Notes under the pieces: model-generated
The model's input: only the letters and a program-made list of their open reading frames with translations
Told to the model about the DNA's origin: nothing
Database searches by the model: none
Origin: Bacteroidales bacterium
GTDB lineage: Bacteria > Bacteroidota > Bacteroidia > Bacteroidales > WCHB1-69
Assembly: GCA_031285725.1 (NCBI GenBank)
Contig: JAITVP010000148.1
Coordinates: forward strand, 1 to 32,703
Direction of reading: 5' to 3'
DNA: 32,703 nucleotides
Part shown: positions 1-8,266 of the stretch, piece by piece
Layout of the letters: every line of letters begins with the position of its first letter
Position numbering within the stretch: position 1 is the stretch's first letter
Program-made: the position numbers and the translations under genes

Positions 1-145
1 CAGATTTCAGATTTCTTTTAAATATTTGATAATGTGGCAAATATACAAAAAATATAAATACAAAGCACATACAAGCATTTAAAATATCACCAATGGCTTG
101 TGTACAAAATGATCTCATCTTATGAATATGAAATGAAGATTTTTA

Positions 146-331
146 ATGCGTTTGCCCTGTTCACAACCGGCAAAATGCATTTACAATCCTTATATTTGCA
201 AATGGGAAGGACAAGACGGGTACATTCCGGTAGAAGAGTGCGGCAACTATGCCAGGGAAACAGGTTTTGTTCCTGATCACGAGAAGATCAAAGAGCTAAA
301 CAAACAGATCTGGGGAGATGATGATGAGTAG
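146..331 (+). CDS. Small four-cysteine hypothetical protein (61 aa)
   Basis: I do not recognise this protein. It starts at ATG 146, and an in-frame TGA at 134-136 shows that it is not the tail of a longer frame. It has no signal peptide or membrane segment. Four cysteines (about residues 5, 11, 18 and 32) sit in the first half and could bind a metal. The C-terminal half is acidic and charged and ends in a run of Asp and Glu. Its composition looks more protein-like than the neighbouring frames, which are Lys/Phe/Ile-rich translations of AT-rich DNA. It stands alone, with no gene nearby in a plausible operon. It could also be a remnant. Confidence 0.4.
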   Translation: MRLPCSQPAKCIYNPYICKWEGQDGYIPVEECGNYARETGFVPDHEKIKELNKQIWGDDDE

Positions 332-1046
332 CAAATTCCACCATTGGCTATAGGATCGGGTGATTGTGAATACGGTTGGAGGGAGGAAGCAATCTCTTTA
401 AGACGAAAAATGAGCAATAGCATTCCATTGAATAAAATTTTATTTCGCTATAATTCAATTACTTATAAATATAATTTCTTAAAATACAAGAAAACTATTG
501 CATTTCTCATTTTTCTTCTTATTTTTGCGTTATAAAATGTTATTCTAAAAAAGAAAGTAAGATGAAAATTGGAGTGCATTTTTTGTATGAAGTCATTTCC
601 TTCTTAAGGGAAGTTTATCAATATGTACTATTGATCCCAAGATCTGATCGTTTTATCTTTCAAAAAACATTTACAATAGAAGAAAATCACGAAAAGAGAG
701 AGTGCCCGAATTTATTTTCACGCCATAACATTCACTGGTTATGTAAAACAAACTTGGCTTTATTTAACCTCCGTCATCATGTGCGCCTGTGACGGATGCG
801 ATAACTCGGTGCTGCCACGGGAAAGAGGTGTTGTGCTCGAATCTAATGCCCTCTCCCTGCTTGAAAGCACCTAAGGCTGTGTCAAACCACATATAAACTG
901 TTCGCATGGCATTTGTAGCACGCCGTTTTGAAGTACAAAAGCTCTAAAAAACACATGCCGAATAAACATTTTGCAGAGGTGTGGAGTGTGGAGTGTGGAT
1001 TGCGTGAAAGTTTAAAACCTTTATCAACCTGATAATATTTGACGAA
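332..1046. other. About 700 bp without a supportable gene
   Basis: The open frames here (for example 344-535 and 562-792) translate to low-complexity Lys/Phe/Ile-rich peptides with no domain and probably are not genes. A short, less AT-rich patch at about 779-920 holds a 31-codon frame (779-874) starting Met-Cys-Ala-Cys-Asp, which might be the tail of a lost lipoprotein gene. No stable RNA fold or terminator was recognised. A small tandem repeat at 979-999 lies just upstream of the next gene. Confidence 0.45.
979..999 (+). repeat. Three tandem copies of GTGTGGA
   Basis: Three perfect consecutive 7-bp units lie 48 bp upstream of the lipoprotein start codon at 1047. The sequence is G-rich in an otherwise AT-rich leader. 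Its role is unknown. It could be a slippage-prone tract in the promoter region. Confidence 0.55.
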
Positions 1047-1637
1047 ATGAAAAAAATTAAATTTATTATAATGGGTATTCTTTTACCTGTTGGAGTGTTT
1101 GCGCTTATATTTTCTTGCCAAAAAGATGAAAGTAATACGCTTCTAAACGACATTCAATCAATTCCAAAAAATGAAAAAATGGCTATTGCAAGATTAACAG
1201 AAAATAACGAAATAGTACATCTGTTCTTGCAAAAAGATGTACAAGAGTTTTTTTCCAAAGAAAGTTCTGCTGTATATGGCTCTTCTTCCAAAAACATCTC
1301 TAATGCAAGTTTAGTTTTTGTTGAAGTAAAAGACGACAACAAAAATGATAAAGATGCGGAATTATTATACCGAATTTATAATGATGAGAGTAAAGTTACG
1401 GAAACGAGTATAAGCACGGTATTAACTTTGGAAGATGGCATTTACTATGCACAAGTCGGTCGTGGAGCGCAAACGGTTTCTTGTACTACTTCAAACTCAG
1501 CTTGTACACAAGAAGTAAATGGATGTGTTCCTTACGGAACTCTTTGTACTAAATGTGCTAGTGGTGGAATATGTACAAGGACAGTAACAGAGGTTAATGC
1601 AATGGTAATATCTGCAATAATTAGGTCTGCTCATTAA
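1047..1637 (+). CDS. Lipoprotein with a six-cysteine C-terminal tail
   Basis: This is a 196-aa exported lipoprotein of unknown function. The N-terminus has a Lys-rich start, a hydrophobic segment and a lipobox-like end (LIFSC, Cys at about residue 26), followed by charged residues, so the mature protein should be lipid-anchored. The middle (about 30-140) is a polar domain I do not recognise. The last 55 residues change character: six cysteines, with Ser/Thr/Gly spacers, lie in about 35 residues, starting near VSCTTSNSACTQE. Such a tail suggests disulfides or a processed Cys-rich peptide and resembles the tails of short secreted Bacteroidetes peptides encoded beside TlpA-like genes. A terminator follows, then a thioredoxin-fold protein and a DUF1573 lipoprotein. 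The gene is clearly more AT-rich than the lpxB block. The lipoprotein call is firm; the function is open. Confidence 0.75.
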   Translation: MKKIKFIIMGILLPVGVFALIFSCQKDESNTLLNDIQSIPKNEKMAIARLTENNEIVHLFLQKDVQEFFSKESSAVYGSSSKNISNASLVFVEVKDDNKNDKDAELLYRIYNDESKVTETSISTVLTLEDGIYYAQVGRGAQTVSCTTSNSACTQEVNGCVPYGTLCTKCASGGICTRTVTEVNAMVISAIIRSAH

Positions 1638-1648
1638 TCTTGTGATTA

Positions 1649-1690
1649 AAATCAAGAGACTTTGGCTTTTCGCCTCTTGATTTTTTTATT
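1649..1690 (+). terminator. Rho-independent terminator or attenuator
   Basis: A perfect 10-bp stem (AAATCAAGAG at 1649-1658 and CTCTTGATTT at 1674-1683) with a 15-nt loop runs straight into a T-rich tract ending about 1690. It lies between the Cys-tailed lipoprotein and the thioredoxin-fold gene, only 9 bp before the latter's ATG. It would cap the first transcript and may make downstream expression depend on partial read-through. Confidence 0.8.
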
Positions 1691-1699
1691 CTAAAATAC

Positions 1700-2920
1700 A
1701 TGAAAAAAACATTTTTATTCTCAATAGTTTTTATTTTTGGACAAACGCTTTTTGCTCAAATTAATCTTGATACGATTTGGCAAAATTTTGTAGTGGATAA
1801 TTATAAAAAATATGACAACTACACAGCCGAGATTGTTGTAAATTCAACAGTTCGCGGAAAGCATACAAAAGACGGAGTAATTGATACCATATATTGTACT
1901 ATAGACACAATTTTGATTTATCATGAGAATAATAAATTTGTAGGCGTGCATAGTAAAAATTCAATTTCATATACTGAAAATGACACCAATACAACTATAA
2001 ACTTTGCAAGAAAATTTATAGCAATCAACTCTTTGCAAGATGATTGGGGAGGGTATTTTAATGATATCAGTATTCGTTGGGAAACACATTTTTATACTTC
2101 AATAATAGGGTATCCTAAGTTTTTTAAAAAGATTGATAAGATTTCAGATATTGACGATTATTTTGTATTTGAATGTGTTGATTCTTCCTTGAATATAAAT
2201 GATATTCGAATGTACGAAAATGTAAACATGTATGTAAATAAAAATAATTATTTATTGGAAAAAATAACTACAAAACGTCAAAATAATACAATGGCCGAAT
2301 TGGGTTTGGGAACCATAGAATGTGAAATAATAATCAATTATTTGGAATTTGACCAACCAAATTCTATTTACAAAACAAGATTTAACACCGATTCATATTA
2401 CGATTTTCGTGTTGTGAAAAACGATAACCCGTATGAGGCAATATTTGACAAAAGCGAGCAAGAAAAGGCAAAATTTGAAAAATCAAAAGTTACTTTAAAC
2501 AAAAAACTCCTTGATTGCGAAATAGTTAGTTTTGAAGATGATTTTATAAAACTGAATGATATAAGTGGTTGGATTTTGTTTGATATCTGGAGTCAAACCT
2601 GTATTCCATGTTTTGATATGATGAAAGAGATTGATTTAAATAGACAGGAATTTGAAAAACGTGATATTACAATTGTTTCATTAAACTCTTATGAACAGCC
2701 AAGTGATTATTTAAAAGCGTTTTGTGAAAAGATGAAAGTTGATATTTCCGACCTTTATTTTTTTAAAAATCCCAAGGATATAACAACTTTCAAAAAACAA
2801 ATTAGAATTTTCCCGTCTATTTTCCTTATTTCGCCTGACAAAAAAGTCGTTTGGCAAACAGCTGGGAAAAAATCTGTAACCGAATTATTACAAGAGATTG
2901 ATAAATTTATAAAAAAGTAA
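1700..2920 (+). CDS. Secreted protein with C-terminal TlpA-like thioredoxin domain
   Basis: This 406-aa protein has an N-terminal signal peptide (MKKTF..., cleavage probably after FAQ near residue 20). Residues about 20-270 form a polar domain rich in beta-type sequence that I do not recognise. Residues about 275-405 form a thioredoxin fold with the active-site motif CIPC inside WSQTCIPCF and a cis-Pro loop (IFPSIFL). TlpA/ResA-family proteins exchange or reduce disulfides outside the cytoplasm. Four bases separate it from the DUF1573 lipoprotein, so the two are probably co-transcribed. The preceding gene encodes a Cys-rich tail, a plausible substrate. The sequence is AT-rich like its neighbours. 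The thioredoxin domain is clear; the N-terminal half and the substrate are inferred. Confidence 0.8.
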   Translation: MKKTFLFSIVFIFGQTLFAQINLDTIWQNFVVDNYKKYDNYTAEIVVNSTVRGKHTKDGVIDTIYCTIDTILIYHENNKFVGVHSKNSISYTENDTNTTINFARKFIAINSLQDDWGGYFNDISIRWETHFYTSIIGYPKFFKKIDKISDIDDYFVFECVDSSLNINDIRMYENVNMYVNKNNYLLEKITTKRQNNTMAELGLGTIECEIIINYLEFDQPNSIYKTRFNTDSYYDFRVVKNDNPYEAIFDKSEQEKAKFEKSKVTLNKKLLDCEIVSFEDDFIKLNDISGWILFDIWSQTCIPCFDMMKEIDLNRQEFEKRDITIVSLNSYEQPSDYLKAFCEKMKVDISDLYFFKNPKDITTFKKQIRIFPSIFLISPDKKVVWQTAGKKSVTELLQEIDKFIKK

Positions 2921-2923
2921 AAA

Positions 2924-3310
2924 GTGATGAAAAAAGCATATATTCTATTTGTAGCCAGTATTTTAATTTTTTCTTGTGGGCGAAAAAATCAGTCGCAAAG
3001 TGCCGTGATAGAGTTTGAAAATACCGAATTTAATATCGGAAAAATTCGCCAAGGCGAAACATCCGAATGTTATTTTGTGGCAAAGAATACAGGTGGAAGT
3101 ACGCTCGTTTTCGACCAAATAATCCCTAACTGTGATTGCACTTTGCTAACAAACAATAATATTGAGATTCCTGCAGGAAAAACTGATACTTTGCGGTTTA
3201 TTATGGATACAGAGGGCAAAGATTTAGGCAAATTTGAGAGTGATATTCTCATTATAACAAATACAATTCCAGATTTCCATAAGTTAAGAATCATTGCGGA
3301 AATTGAATAA
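2924..3310 (+). CDS. DUF1573 lipoprotein
   Basis: This is a 128-aa lipoprotein. A short signal sequence ends in a lipobox (LIFSC, Cys about residue 18). The rest is one DUF1573 domain, an Ig-like beta-sandwich common in Bacteroidetes, recognisable by FNIGKIRQGE, FVAKNTGGSTLVF, the CDC motif in IPNCDCT, and IPAGKTDTL. The function of DUF1573 is unknown, but it often lies beside TlpA-like thioredoxin genes, as here. Two start Met codons (2927 and 2930 in the same frame as the preceding GTG) are all possible. Its last 27 bp overlap the 3' end of the convergent lpxB, which suggests that the edge of an inserted segment falls here. Confidence 0.85.
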   Translation: MMKKAYILFVASILIFSCGRKNQSQSAVIEFENTEFNIGKIRQGETSECYFVAKNTGGSTLVFDQIIPNCDCTLLTNNNIEIPAGKTDTLRFIMDTEGKDLGKFESDILIITNTIPDFHKLRIIAEIE

Positions 3311-4438
3311 AGGCATTGAATTTAGAGCTTTGTGTGCTCCTATTTTCTCCGCCGCTTTCTCCGAAGCACCACCATTACCCAAAATCTCCCGCAATTTCCT
3401 GTAATCATCTTCCATCTGATTCATAACTTCTTGATTATGCAAAATACGGTCTAACTCTTCCTGCAATCGTTTTTCATTGAAATTATATTGAATTAACTCA
3501 TTGAATATTTGTTTATTAAGAATAAGATTAGAGAGGGAGATGTAGTTTATGCCTTTCACCAAGTGCCGTGCGATGAAGTAGGAGATTGGATTTCCCTTAT
3601 AGCAAACGATCTGAGGGACGTTCATCAGGGAGGCTTCGAGGGAGGCGGTTCCGGAAGTAACGATCGCAGTGCGGGCGTTCATCAGTAGCGGGTAGATACC
3701 GCCGTCCACGAGCGGAATGTCGGTGGTAATGTCGGTGTACAGCGTGCGGGATTGCCATTTCACCGCCGAGATTACAAATTGATAATCAGGGAAAAGTGGC
3801 TTCATCTTCACCATTGTGGGAAGCATGGTCTTGACCTCCTGCTTCCGACTGCCGGGCAAAATGGCAATGATAGGACGGTTATCCAACCCATGGATTTTGC
3901 GAAAATTTTTCACCTCATCGCTTTCTCGGTCAAAAGTTTGGATCTCATCCAGCAACGGATTGCCGACATAGTGAACCGGATAGTCATATTGCTGATAGAA
4001 AGCCTCTTCGAAAGGCAGGATCACGAGCATCTCATCCACATGCTTCTTGATGTTTTTCACTCGTCCTTTCTTCCACGCCCAAACTTGCGGCGAGATATAG
4101 TAATAGACCGTAATGCCGTGTTGATGGGCATATTTTGCAATACGCAGATTAAAACCAGGGTAGTCCACCAAGATAATTGCATCGGGTTTGAACCACTCAA
4201 TTTGGGAGATACAGGTTTTAAAGTTATCCAAGATCGTCGGGAGATGGGTAAATACTTCCCAAAAACCCATGAATGCCAGCTCTTTGTAATGCTTTAAGAT
4301 TTTACATCCGGCTTTTTCCATACGGTCACCACCCCAGCCTTGGAATTGGGAGTCAGGAACTGTTTTTTTCATGGCGGTGATCAGATTGCCTGCGTGCACG
4401 TCGCCAGAGGCTTCGCCAGAGATGATGAAATATTTCAT
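3284..4438 (-). CDS. lpxB: Lipid-A-disaccharide synthase
   Basis: LpxB joins UDP-2,3-diacylglucosamine and lipid X to form the lipid A disaccharide at the inner face of the inner membrane. The 384-aa protein is close to the usual family length. It opens with the characteristic ISGEASGDVHAG, then GWGGDRMEKAG, LVDYPGFNLRIAK, ISPQVWAWKKGR and LPGSRKQEV, and TSGTASLE in the sugar-nucleotide half, which covers the family from end to end. The final 15 or so residues (after AEKIGAH) look like an unconserved extension, and the last nine codons overlap the convergent DUF1573 gene. The original stop codon may therefore have been lost at a junction. It is separated from ettA upstream by an inverted-repeat element and probably has its own promoter, which I could not identify. 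Confidence 0.95.
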   Translation of the reverse strand: MKYFIISGEASGDVHAGNLITAMKKTVPDSQFQGWGGDRMEKAGCKILKHYKELAFMGFWEVFTHLPTILDNFKTCISQIEWFKPDAIILVDYPGFNLRIAKYAHQHGITVYYYISPQVWAWKKGRVKNIKKHVDEMLVILPFEEAFYQQYDYPVHYVGNPLLDEIQTFDRESDEVKNFRKIHGLDNRPIIAILPGSRKQEVKTMLPTMVKMKPLFPDYQFVISAVKWQSRTLYTDITTDIPLVDGGIYPLLMNARTAIVTSGTASLEASLMNVPQIVCYKGNPISYFIARHLVKGINYISLSNLILNKQIFNELIQYNFNEKRLQEELDRILHNQEVMNQMEDDYRKLREILGNGGASEKAAEKIGAHKALNSMPLFNFRNDS

Positions 4439-4460
4439 GGGATGGGATTTGATAATGGCA

Positions 4461-4532
4461 ACGCAGATTTAGCCGATGAGGCGGATTAACACGGATAAAA
4501 AATAAATCCGTCTTATCCGTTAAATCCGTGTT
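4461..4532. repeat. Intergenic inverted-repeat element built on (A/T)ATCCGT units
   Basis: The lpxB-ettA gap holds repeated ATCCGT units on the plus strand (about 4506, 4515, 4525) and their complements ACGGAT/GCGGAT (about 4481-4496). AACACGGAT (4488-4496) pairs with ATCCGTGTT (4524-4532), and ACGGATAA (4491-4498) can alternatively pair with TTATCCGT (4513-4520). This looks like a known style of dispersed intergenic repeat in Bacteroidetes genomes. It could fold as RNA and end the ettA transcript, although no T-run follows. Confidence 0.6.
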
Positions 4533-4547
4533 CCCATCATACAGTTG

Positions 4548-6224
4548 CTATTTTATCATTTTTTTATATCGAATCCTCTTCGGTCCTTCATTTCCCAGCC
4601 GTTTTCGCTTGTTTTCCTCATATTCAGAGTAGGTTCCCTCAAAGAAATAGACTTGCGAATCCCCCTCAAAGGCCAAAATGTGGGTGCAGATCCGATCCAA
4701 AAACCAACGGTCGTGGGAGATCACCACGGCACAGCCGGCAAAGTGGTCCAAGCCTTCCTCTAATGCCCGCAATGTGTTGACATCGATGTCGTTGGTTGGC
4801 TCATCAAGGAGAAGGACGTTGGCTTCTGATTTCAGAGTCAGCGCCAAGTGCAGTCGATTGCGTTCTCCGCCGGAGAGCACGCCAGCTTTCTTGCTCTGGT
4901 CGGTGCCGCTAAAATTGAACCGGGAAACATACGCTCGGGAGTTGATCAGCCGGTTGCCCAACATGATCTGTTCGTTGCCCTCTGAGATCACCTCCCACAC
5001 GGTCTTTTCGGGATTGATATGGCTATGTTGCTGATCCACATAGCCTAATTTCACTGTATCGCCTACAATGAAATCGCCTTTGTCGGGTTTTTCCAGTTCC
5101 ATAATCATGCGGAACAAGGTACTCTTTCCGGCACCATTCGGCCCGATGACACCCACAATACCATTCGGGGGCAGATTGAAATTCAAATCTTCAAATAGCA
5201 AATTATCGCCAAATGCCTTGGAGACGTGTACCGCCTCAATCACGTTGTTACCCAACCGAGGCCCATTCGGTATGAATATCTGCAAGGTCTCTTCTTTTTG
5301 CTTTACATCCTCGTTCAACAATTTATCGTACGCATTCAACCGCGCTTTGGACTTTGCATGCCGCGCTTTCGGCGCCATCCTCACCCACTCCAACTCCCGT
5401 TCCAGAGTCTTCATCCGTTTGGACTCCTGCTTCTCCTCCATCATCAGGCGGTTGCTTTTCTGTTCCAGCCACGAGCTGTAGTTGCCTTGCCATGGGATAC
5501 CTTCGCCGCGGTCGAGTTCAAAAATCCAACCGGCCACATGATCCAAAAAATAGCGATCGTGGGTCACGGCGATGACCGTTCCCTTATATTGTTGCAAGTG
5601 CATCTCCAGCCACTGCACAGACTCGGCATCCAGATGGTTAGTCGGTTCGTCCAATAACAAGATGTCTGATTCGGAAAGGAGCAGTCGGCAAAGCGCTACC
5701 CGGCGGCGTTCGCCGCCGGAAAGGTTCTTGATTGGCGTGTCGCCTTCGGGACAACGCAAGGCTCCCATTGCCCGTTCCAGTTTGGAATCCAACTCCCACG
5801 CATCGTGTTGTTCGATCAGTTCCGTCAATTCCCCTTGCCGTTCAATCAGCTTGTTCATCTCCTCGTCATCCATCGGTTCCATGAATTTCATGTTTACCGC
5901 TTCATACTCCGCCAAAATATCAACTACATTCTGCACGCTCTGCATCACTACTTCCTTCACAGTGAGGTTGTCGTCCAATTCGGGTTCCTGCGGGAGGTAG
6001 CCCACACTGTAGCCCGGCGAGAAAGCCACCTCACCCAGGTACGACTTATCCAGCCCCGCGATGATTTTCAATAACGAAGATTTTCCAGAGCCGTTCAATC
6101 CCAACACGCCGATCTTGGCACCGTAGAAAAAAGATAAATAAATGTTCTTTAATACTTGTTTTTGAGGAGGGTAAATTTTGCTCACATTGACCATCGAAAA
6201 AATGATCTTCTTGTCGTCTGCCAT
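4548..6224 (-). CDS. ettA: ABC-F protein, energy-dependent translational throttle EttA
   Basis: EttA binds the ribosomal E site and gates the first elongation cycle according to the ATP/ADP ratio. The 558-aa protein has two ABC ATPase domains and no membrane segments. Domain 1 has Walker A GLNGSGKSS (about 44-52), signature LSGGERRRVALCR and Walker B ILLLDEPTNHLD. The linker holds the toe/arm-like region with many Lys/Arg. Domain 2 has GPNGAGKST, LSGGERNRLHLAL and VLLLDEPTNDID. Length and the N-terminal MVNVSKIYPPQKQVLKNI fit EttA rather than Uup or antibiotic-resistance ABC-Fs. It ends in TAG. A -7-like element sits 18 bp upstream of the ATG, so it may be transcribed separately from gpmA. 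Confidence 0.93.
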   Translation of the reverse strand: MADDKKIIFSMVNVSKIYPPQKQVLKNIYLSFFYGAKIGVLGLNGSGKSSLLKIIAGLDKSYLGEVAFSPGYSVGYLPQEPELDDNLTVKEVVMQSVQNVVDILAEYEAVNMKFMEPMDDEEMNKLIERQGELTELIEQHDAWELDSKLERAMGALRCPEGDTPIKNLSGGERRRVALCRLLLSESDILLLDEPTNHLDAESVQWLEMHLQQYKGTVIAVTHDRYFLDHVAGWIFELDRGEGIPWQGNYSSWLEQKSNRLMMEEKQESKRMKTLERELEWVRMAPKARHAKSKARLNAYDKLLNEDVKQKEETLQIFIPNGPRLGNNVIEAVHVSKAFGDNLLFEDLNFNLPPNGIVGVIGPNGAGKSTLFRMIMELEKPDKGDFIVGDTVKLGYVDQQHSHINPEKTVWEVISEGNEQIMLGNRLINSRAYVSRFNFSGTDQSKKAGVLSGGERNRLHLALTLKSEANVLLLDEPTNDIDVNTLRALEEGLDHFAGCAVVISHDRWFLDRICTHILAFEGDSQVYFFEGTYSEYEENKRKRLGNEGPKRIRYKKMIK

Positions 6225-6241
6225 ATGTTATGATTTTGGGG

Positions 6242-6249
6242 CAAAGATA
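6242..6249 (-). promoter_or_regulatory. Bacteroidetes -7 element upstream of ettA
   Basis: The minus strand reads TATCTTTG, matching TAnnTTTG, 18 bp before the ettA ATG and within the 74-bp gap to gpmA. No convincing -33 TTTG lies at the usual spacing, so the call rests on the -7 box and its position. Confidence 0.5.
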
Positions 6250-6298
6250 CGGATTAGTTTACAAAGTAGATGGGTTGACGCAGAAATCCGTCTACTCG

Positions 6299-7048
6299 TT
6301 ACTTCTTCGTTGTCTGATTTGCTACCTCCTCCATCAGTTTTTTCAATGTCTCTTCGTCGGTAAGGAAATAGTCTTTTAACACGTTGAAATTTTCATCCAG
6401 TTCAAAGATGTAGGGGATTCCGGTGGGAAGATTCAGTGAAACGATATCTTCATCGGAGATATTTTTCAAGTATTTGATGATACCGCGGAGGCTGTTACCG
6501 TGGGCGGTGACCAATACTTCCCGGTGCTCTTTCAATTTTGCGGTGATGTCGTTTTGCCAAAGCGGGATAATGCGACCCACGGTGTCTTTCAACGCTTCGG
6601 TGCCCGGTTGCGAACCCTCTTCGGTAAGTCCTTGGTAGCGGGGATCGTGGTTGGGATGCCGCAGGTCATCGATGGGGATCGCAGGTGGACGCACATCGTA
6701 ACTTCTGCGCCACAATTGCACTTGTTCCGCACCGAATTTTTCCACCATTTCGGTCTTATTCATCCCTTGCAGATTGCCATAATGTTTCTCGTTCAACCGC
6801 CACGTTTTCTCTTCGGGAATCCATAATAGCCCCATCTCTTCCAAGATAAAGTTATTGGTGCGGATCGCCCGGGTCAATAAAGAAGTGAAGGAGTATCTGA
6901 AATTGAAACCGGCCTCTTTCAGGGATTTGCCAGCTTCGCAGGCTTCGCGCACGCCACGGGTGGTGAGGTCAACATCTGTCCAACCGGTGAATAGGTTCAA
7001 TTCGTTCCATTCGCTTTGTCCGTGTCTAACTAATACTAATTTGTACAT
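6299..7048 (-). CDS. gpmA: 2,3-bisphosphoglycerate-dependent phosphoglycerate mutase
   Basis: This cytoplasmic glycolytic enzyme interconverts 3- and 2-phosphoglycerate through a phosphohistidine. The 249-aa length is typical. The catalytic LVRHGQSEWN lies at residues 5-14 (His8 is phosphorylated in the family), followed by NLFTGWTDVDLT, RAIRTNNF, the catalytic Glu region RLNEKHYGNLQG, and the second catalytic His in VTAHGNSLRGI. The start codon lies 2 bp after the panD stop, so translation of panD and gpmA is probably coupled. All key residues are present. Confidence 0.95.
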   Translation of the reverse strand: MYKLVLVRHGQSEWNELNLFTGWTDVDLTTRGVREACEAGKSLKEAGFNFRYSFTSLLTRAIRTNNFILEEMGLLWIPEEKTWRLNEKHYGNLQGMNKTEMVEKFGAEQVQLWRRSYDVRPPAIPIDDLRHPNHDPRYQGLTEEGSQPGTEALKDTVGRIIPLWQNDITAKLKEHREVLVTAHGNSLRGIIKYLKNISDEDIVSLNLPTGIPYIFELDENFNVLKDYFLTDEETLKKLMEEVANQTTKK

Positions 7049-7050
7049 GG

Positions 7051-7395
7051 TTATATTTTATTATTTTTATCGGGAAAAATGACGGTAGGTTTGAAGGTTT
7101 TCGCTTCTTCGAAATCCATGCTGGCGTAGGAGATCACAACCACTTGGTCGCCCACGACCACTTTGCGGGCGGCAGGACCATTCAAGCAAATCACGCCCGA
7201 ATCTCTTTGTCCTTTGATCACATACGTCTCAAACCGTTCCCCGTTGTTAATATTCAAAACCTGAACTTTCTCGTTTTCAATCAGATTGGCCGCCTCCATC
7301 AACATCTCATCAATCGTGATGCTGCCCACGTAATACAAGTTGGCCTCGGTAACGGTGACAATGTGTATTTTGGATTTTAAAACATCAATTCGCAT
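7051..7395 (-). CDS. panD: Aspartate 1-decarboxylase precursor
   Basis: PanD converts L-aspartate to beta-alanine for pantothenate and CoA synthesis. The 114-aa proenzyme cleaves itself between Gly24 and Ser25 (YYVGSITID) to create the pyruvoyl cofactor. Lys9 and the Tyr in [12 protein letters not shown] fit the family, as do [12 protein letters not shown] and VISYASM. It lies 10 bp after panC, so the product beta-alanine and the enzyme that uses it are made together, with gpmA following directly. Confidence 0.96.
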   Translation of the reverse strand: MRIDVLKSKIHIVTVTEANLYYVGSITIDEMLMEAANLIENEKVQVLNINNGERFETYVIKGQRDSGVICLNGPAARKVVVGDQVVVISYASMDFEEAKTFKPTVIFPDKNNKI

Positions 7396-7405
7396 ACCTT
7401 AGTTC

Positions 7406-8251
7406 TTATTTATATCTAATATTATCTATTAATCGTATTTCATTGATATATAGCGCTATACATCCAAACACACCTTCGTGTTCGTCCAAACTCTCCACGG
7501 GTTGCAACGTGGTGGCATCTACGATCTCTAAATAATCTAACCGAAATTCGGTGATATTGTTTATTTCCCGCATCACAAATTCTCTGATATTCTGAACGGT
7601 AAGAGGTTGGATTTGCGTGGAAGCATTCAAAATGCGGAAAATTTCGCCGGCGAGGACAAACTGTTCGGGCGACAACCGTTTGTTGCGGGAACTCATTGCC
7701 AATCCATGTTTTTCGCGCACCGTAGGACAATCCACAATCTGAATTTCCATATTGAGGTCTTTCACCAATTGCCGGATGATTGTCAACTGTTGAAAATCTT
7801 TCTCGCCAAAATAGGCTTTGTCGGGATGGATCCAATCGAAGAGCCGTTTCACAATAGTGGCCACGCCATTGAAATGGCCGGGGCGGCTTGCTCCCTCCAT
7901 CACCGTTTCCAACGTGCCAAAATTATATTGCTCGGTGGGTGGTTCGGGGTAAATCTCTTCGTTGGACGGTGTAAACACAATATCCACAAACCCTTCAACC
8001 ATCTGGATATCCTTCTCCGGTGTTCGAGGATAGTTTGCCAAATCAGCGGGATTGTTAAATTGTGCGGGGTTGACGAAAATGGAGCAAACCACCACTTCCG
8101 TCTCATCGTGCGCTTTTTTGATGAGGGAGAGATGACCGTCGTGCAATGCTCCCATCGTGGGCACAAAGCCAATGGATTTCCCGTTACTTTTTATTCTAAA
8201 CAAGACATCTTTTAGTTCTTCAACAGTATTAATCGTCAGTACTCCAGCCAT
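7406..8251 (-). CDS. panC: Pantothenate synthetase (pantoate-beta-alanine ligase)
   Basis: PanC condenses pantoate and beta-alanine with ATP to form pantothenate. The 281-aa protein has the family landmarks in order: VPTMGALHDGHLSLI with the ATP-binding HxGH-type motif (HDGH, about 38-41), SIFVNPAQFNNPADLANYPRT, SRPGHFNGVATIVKRLF, FGEKDFQQL, and SSRNKRLSPEQ (KMSKS-like loop). It has a normal start at ATG 8251 and full length. It lies 15 bp downstream of the secreted thioredoxin-like gene and 10 bp before panD, forming one operon. Confidence 0.96.
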   Translation of the reverse strand: MAGVLTINTVEELKDVLFRIKSNGKSIGFVPTMGALHDGHLSLIKKAHDETEVVVCSIFVNPAQFNNPADLANYPRTPEKDIQMVEGFVDIVFTPSNEEIYPEPPTEQYNFGTLETVMEGASRPGHFNGVATIVKRLFDWIHPDKAYFGEKDFQQLTIIRQLVKDLNMEIQIVDCPTVREKHGLAMSSRNKRLSPEQFVLAGEIFRILNASTQIQPLTVQNIREFVMREINNITEFRLDYLEIVDATTLQPVESLDEHEGVFGCIALYINEIRLIDNIRYK

Positions 8252-8266
8252 GTAAGTGTGTTACTT

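Noticed and set aside
562-792. 76-codon plus-strand frame
   Set aside because: It has no domain and a composition expected from AT-rich DNA, and no promoter or partner gene.
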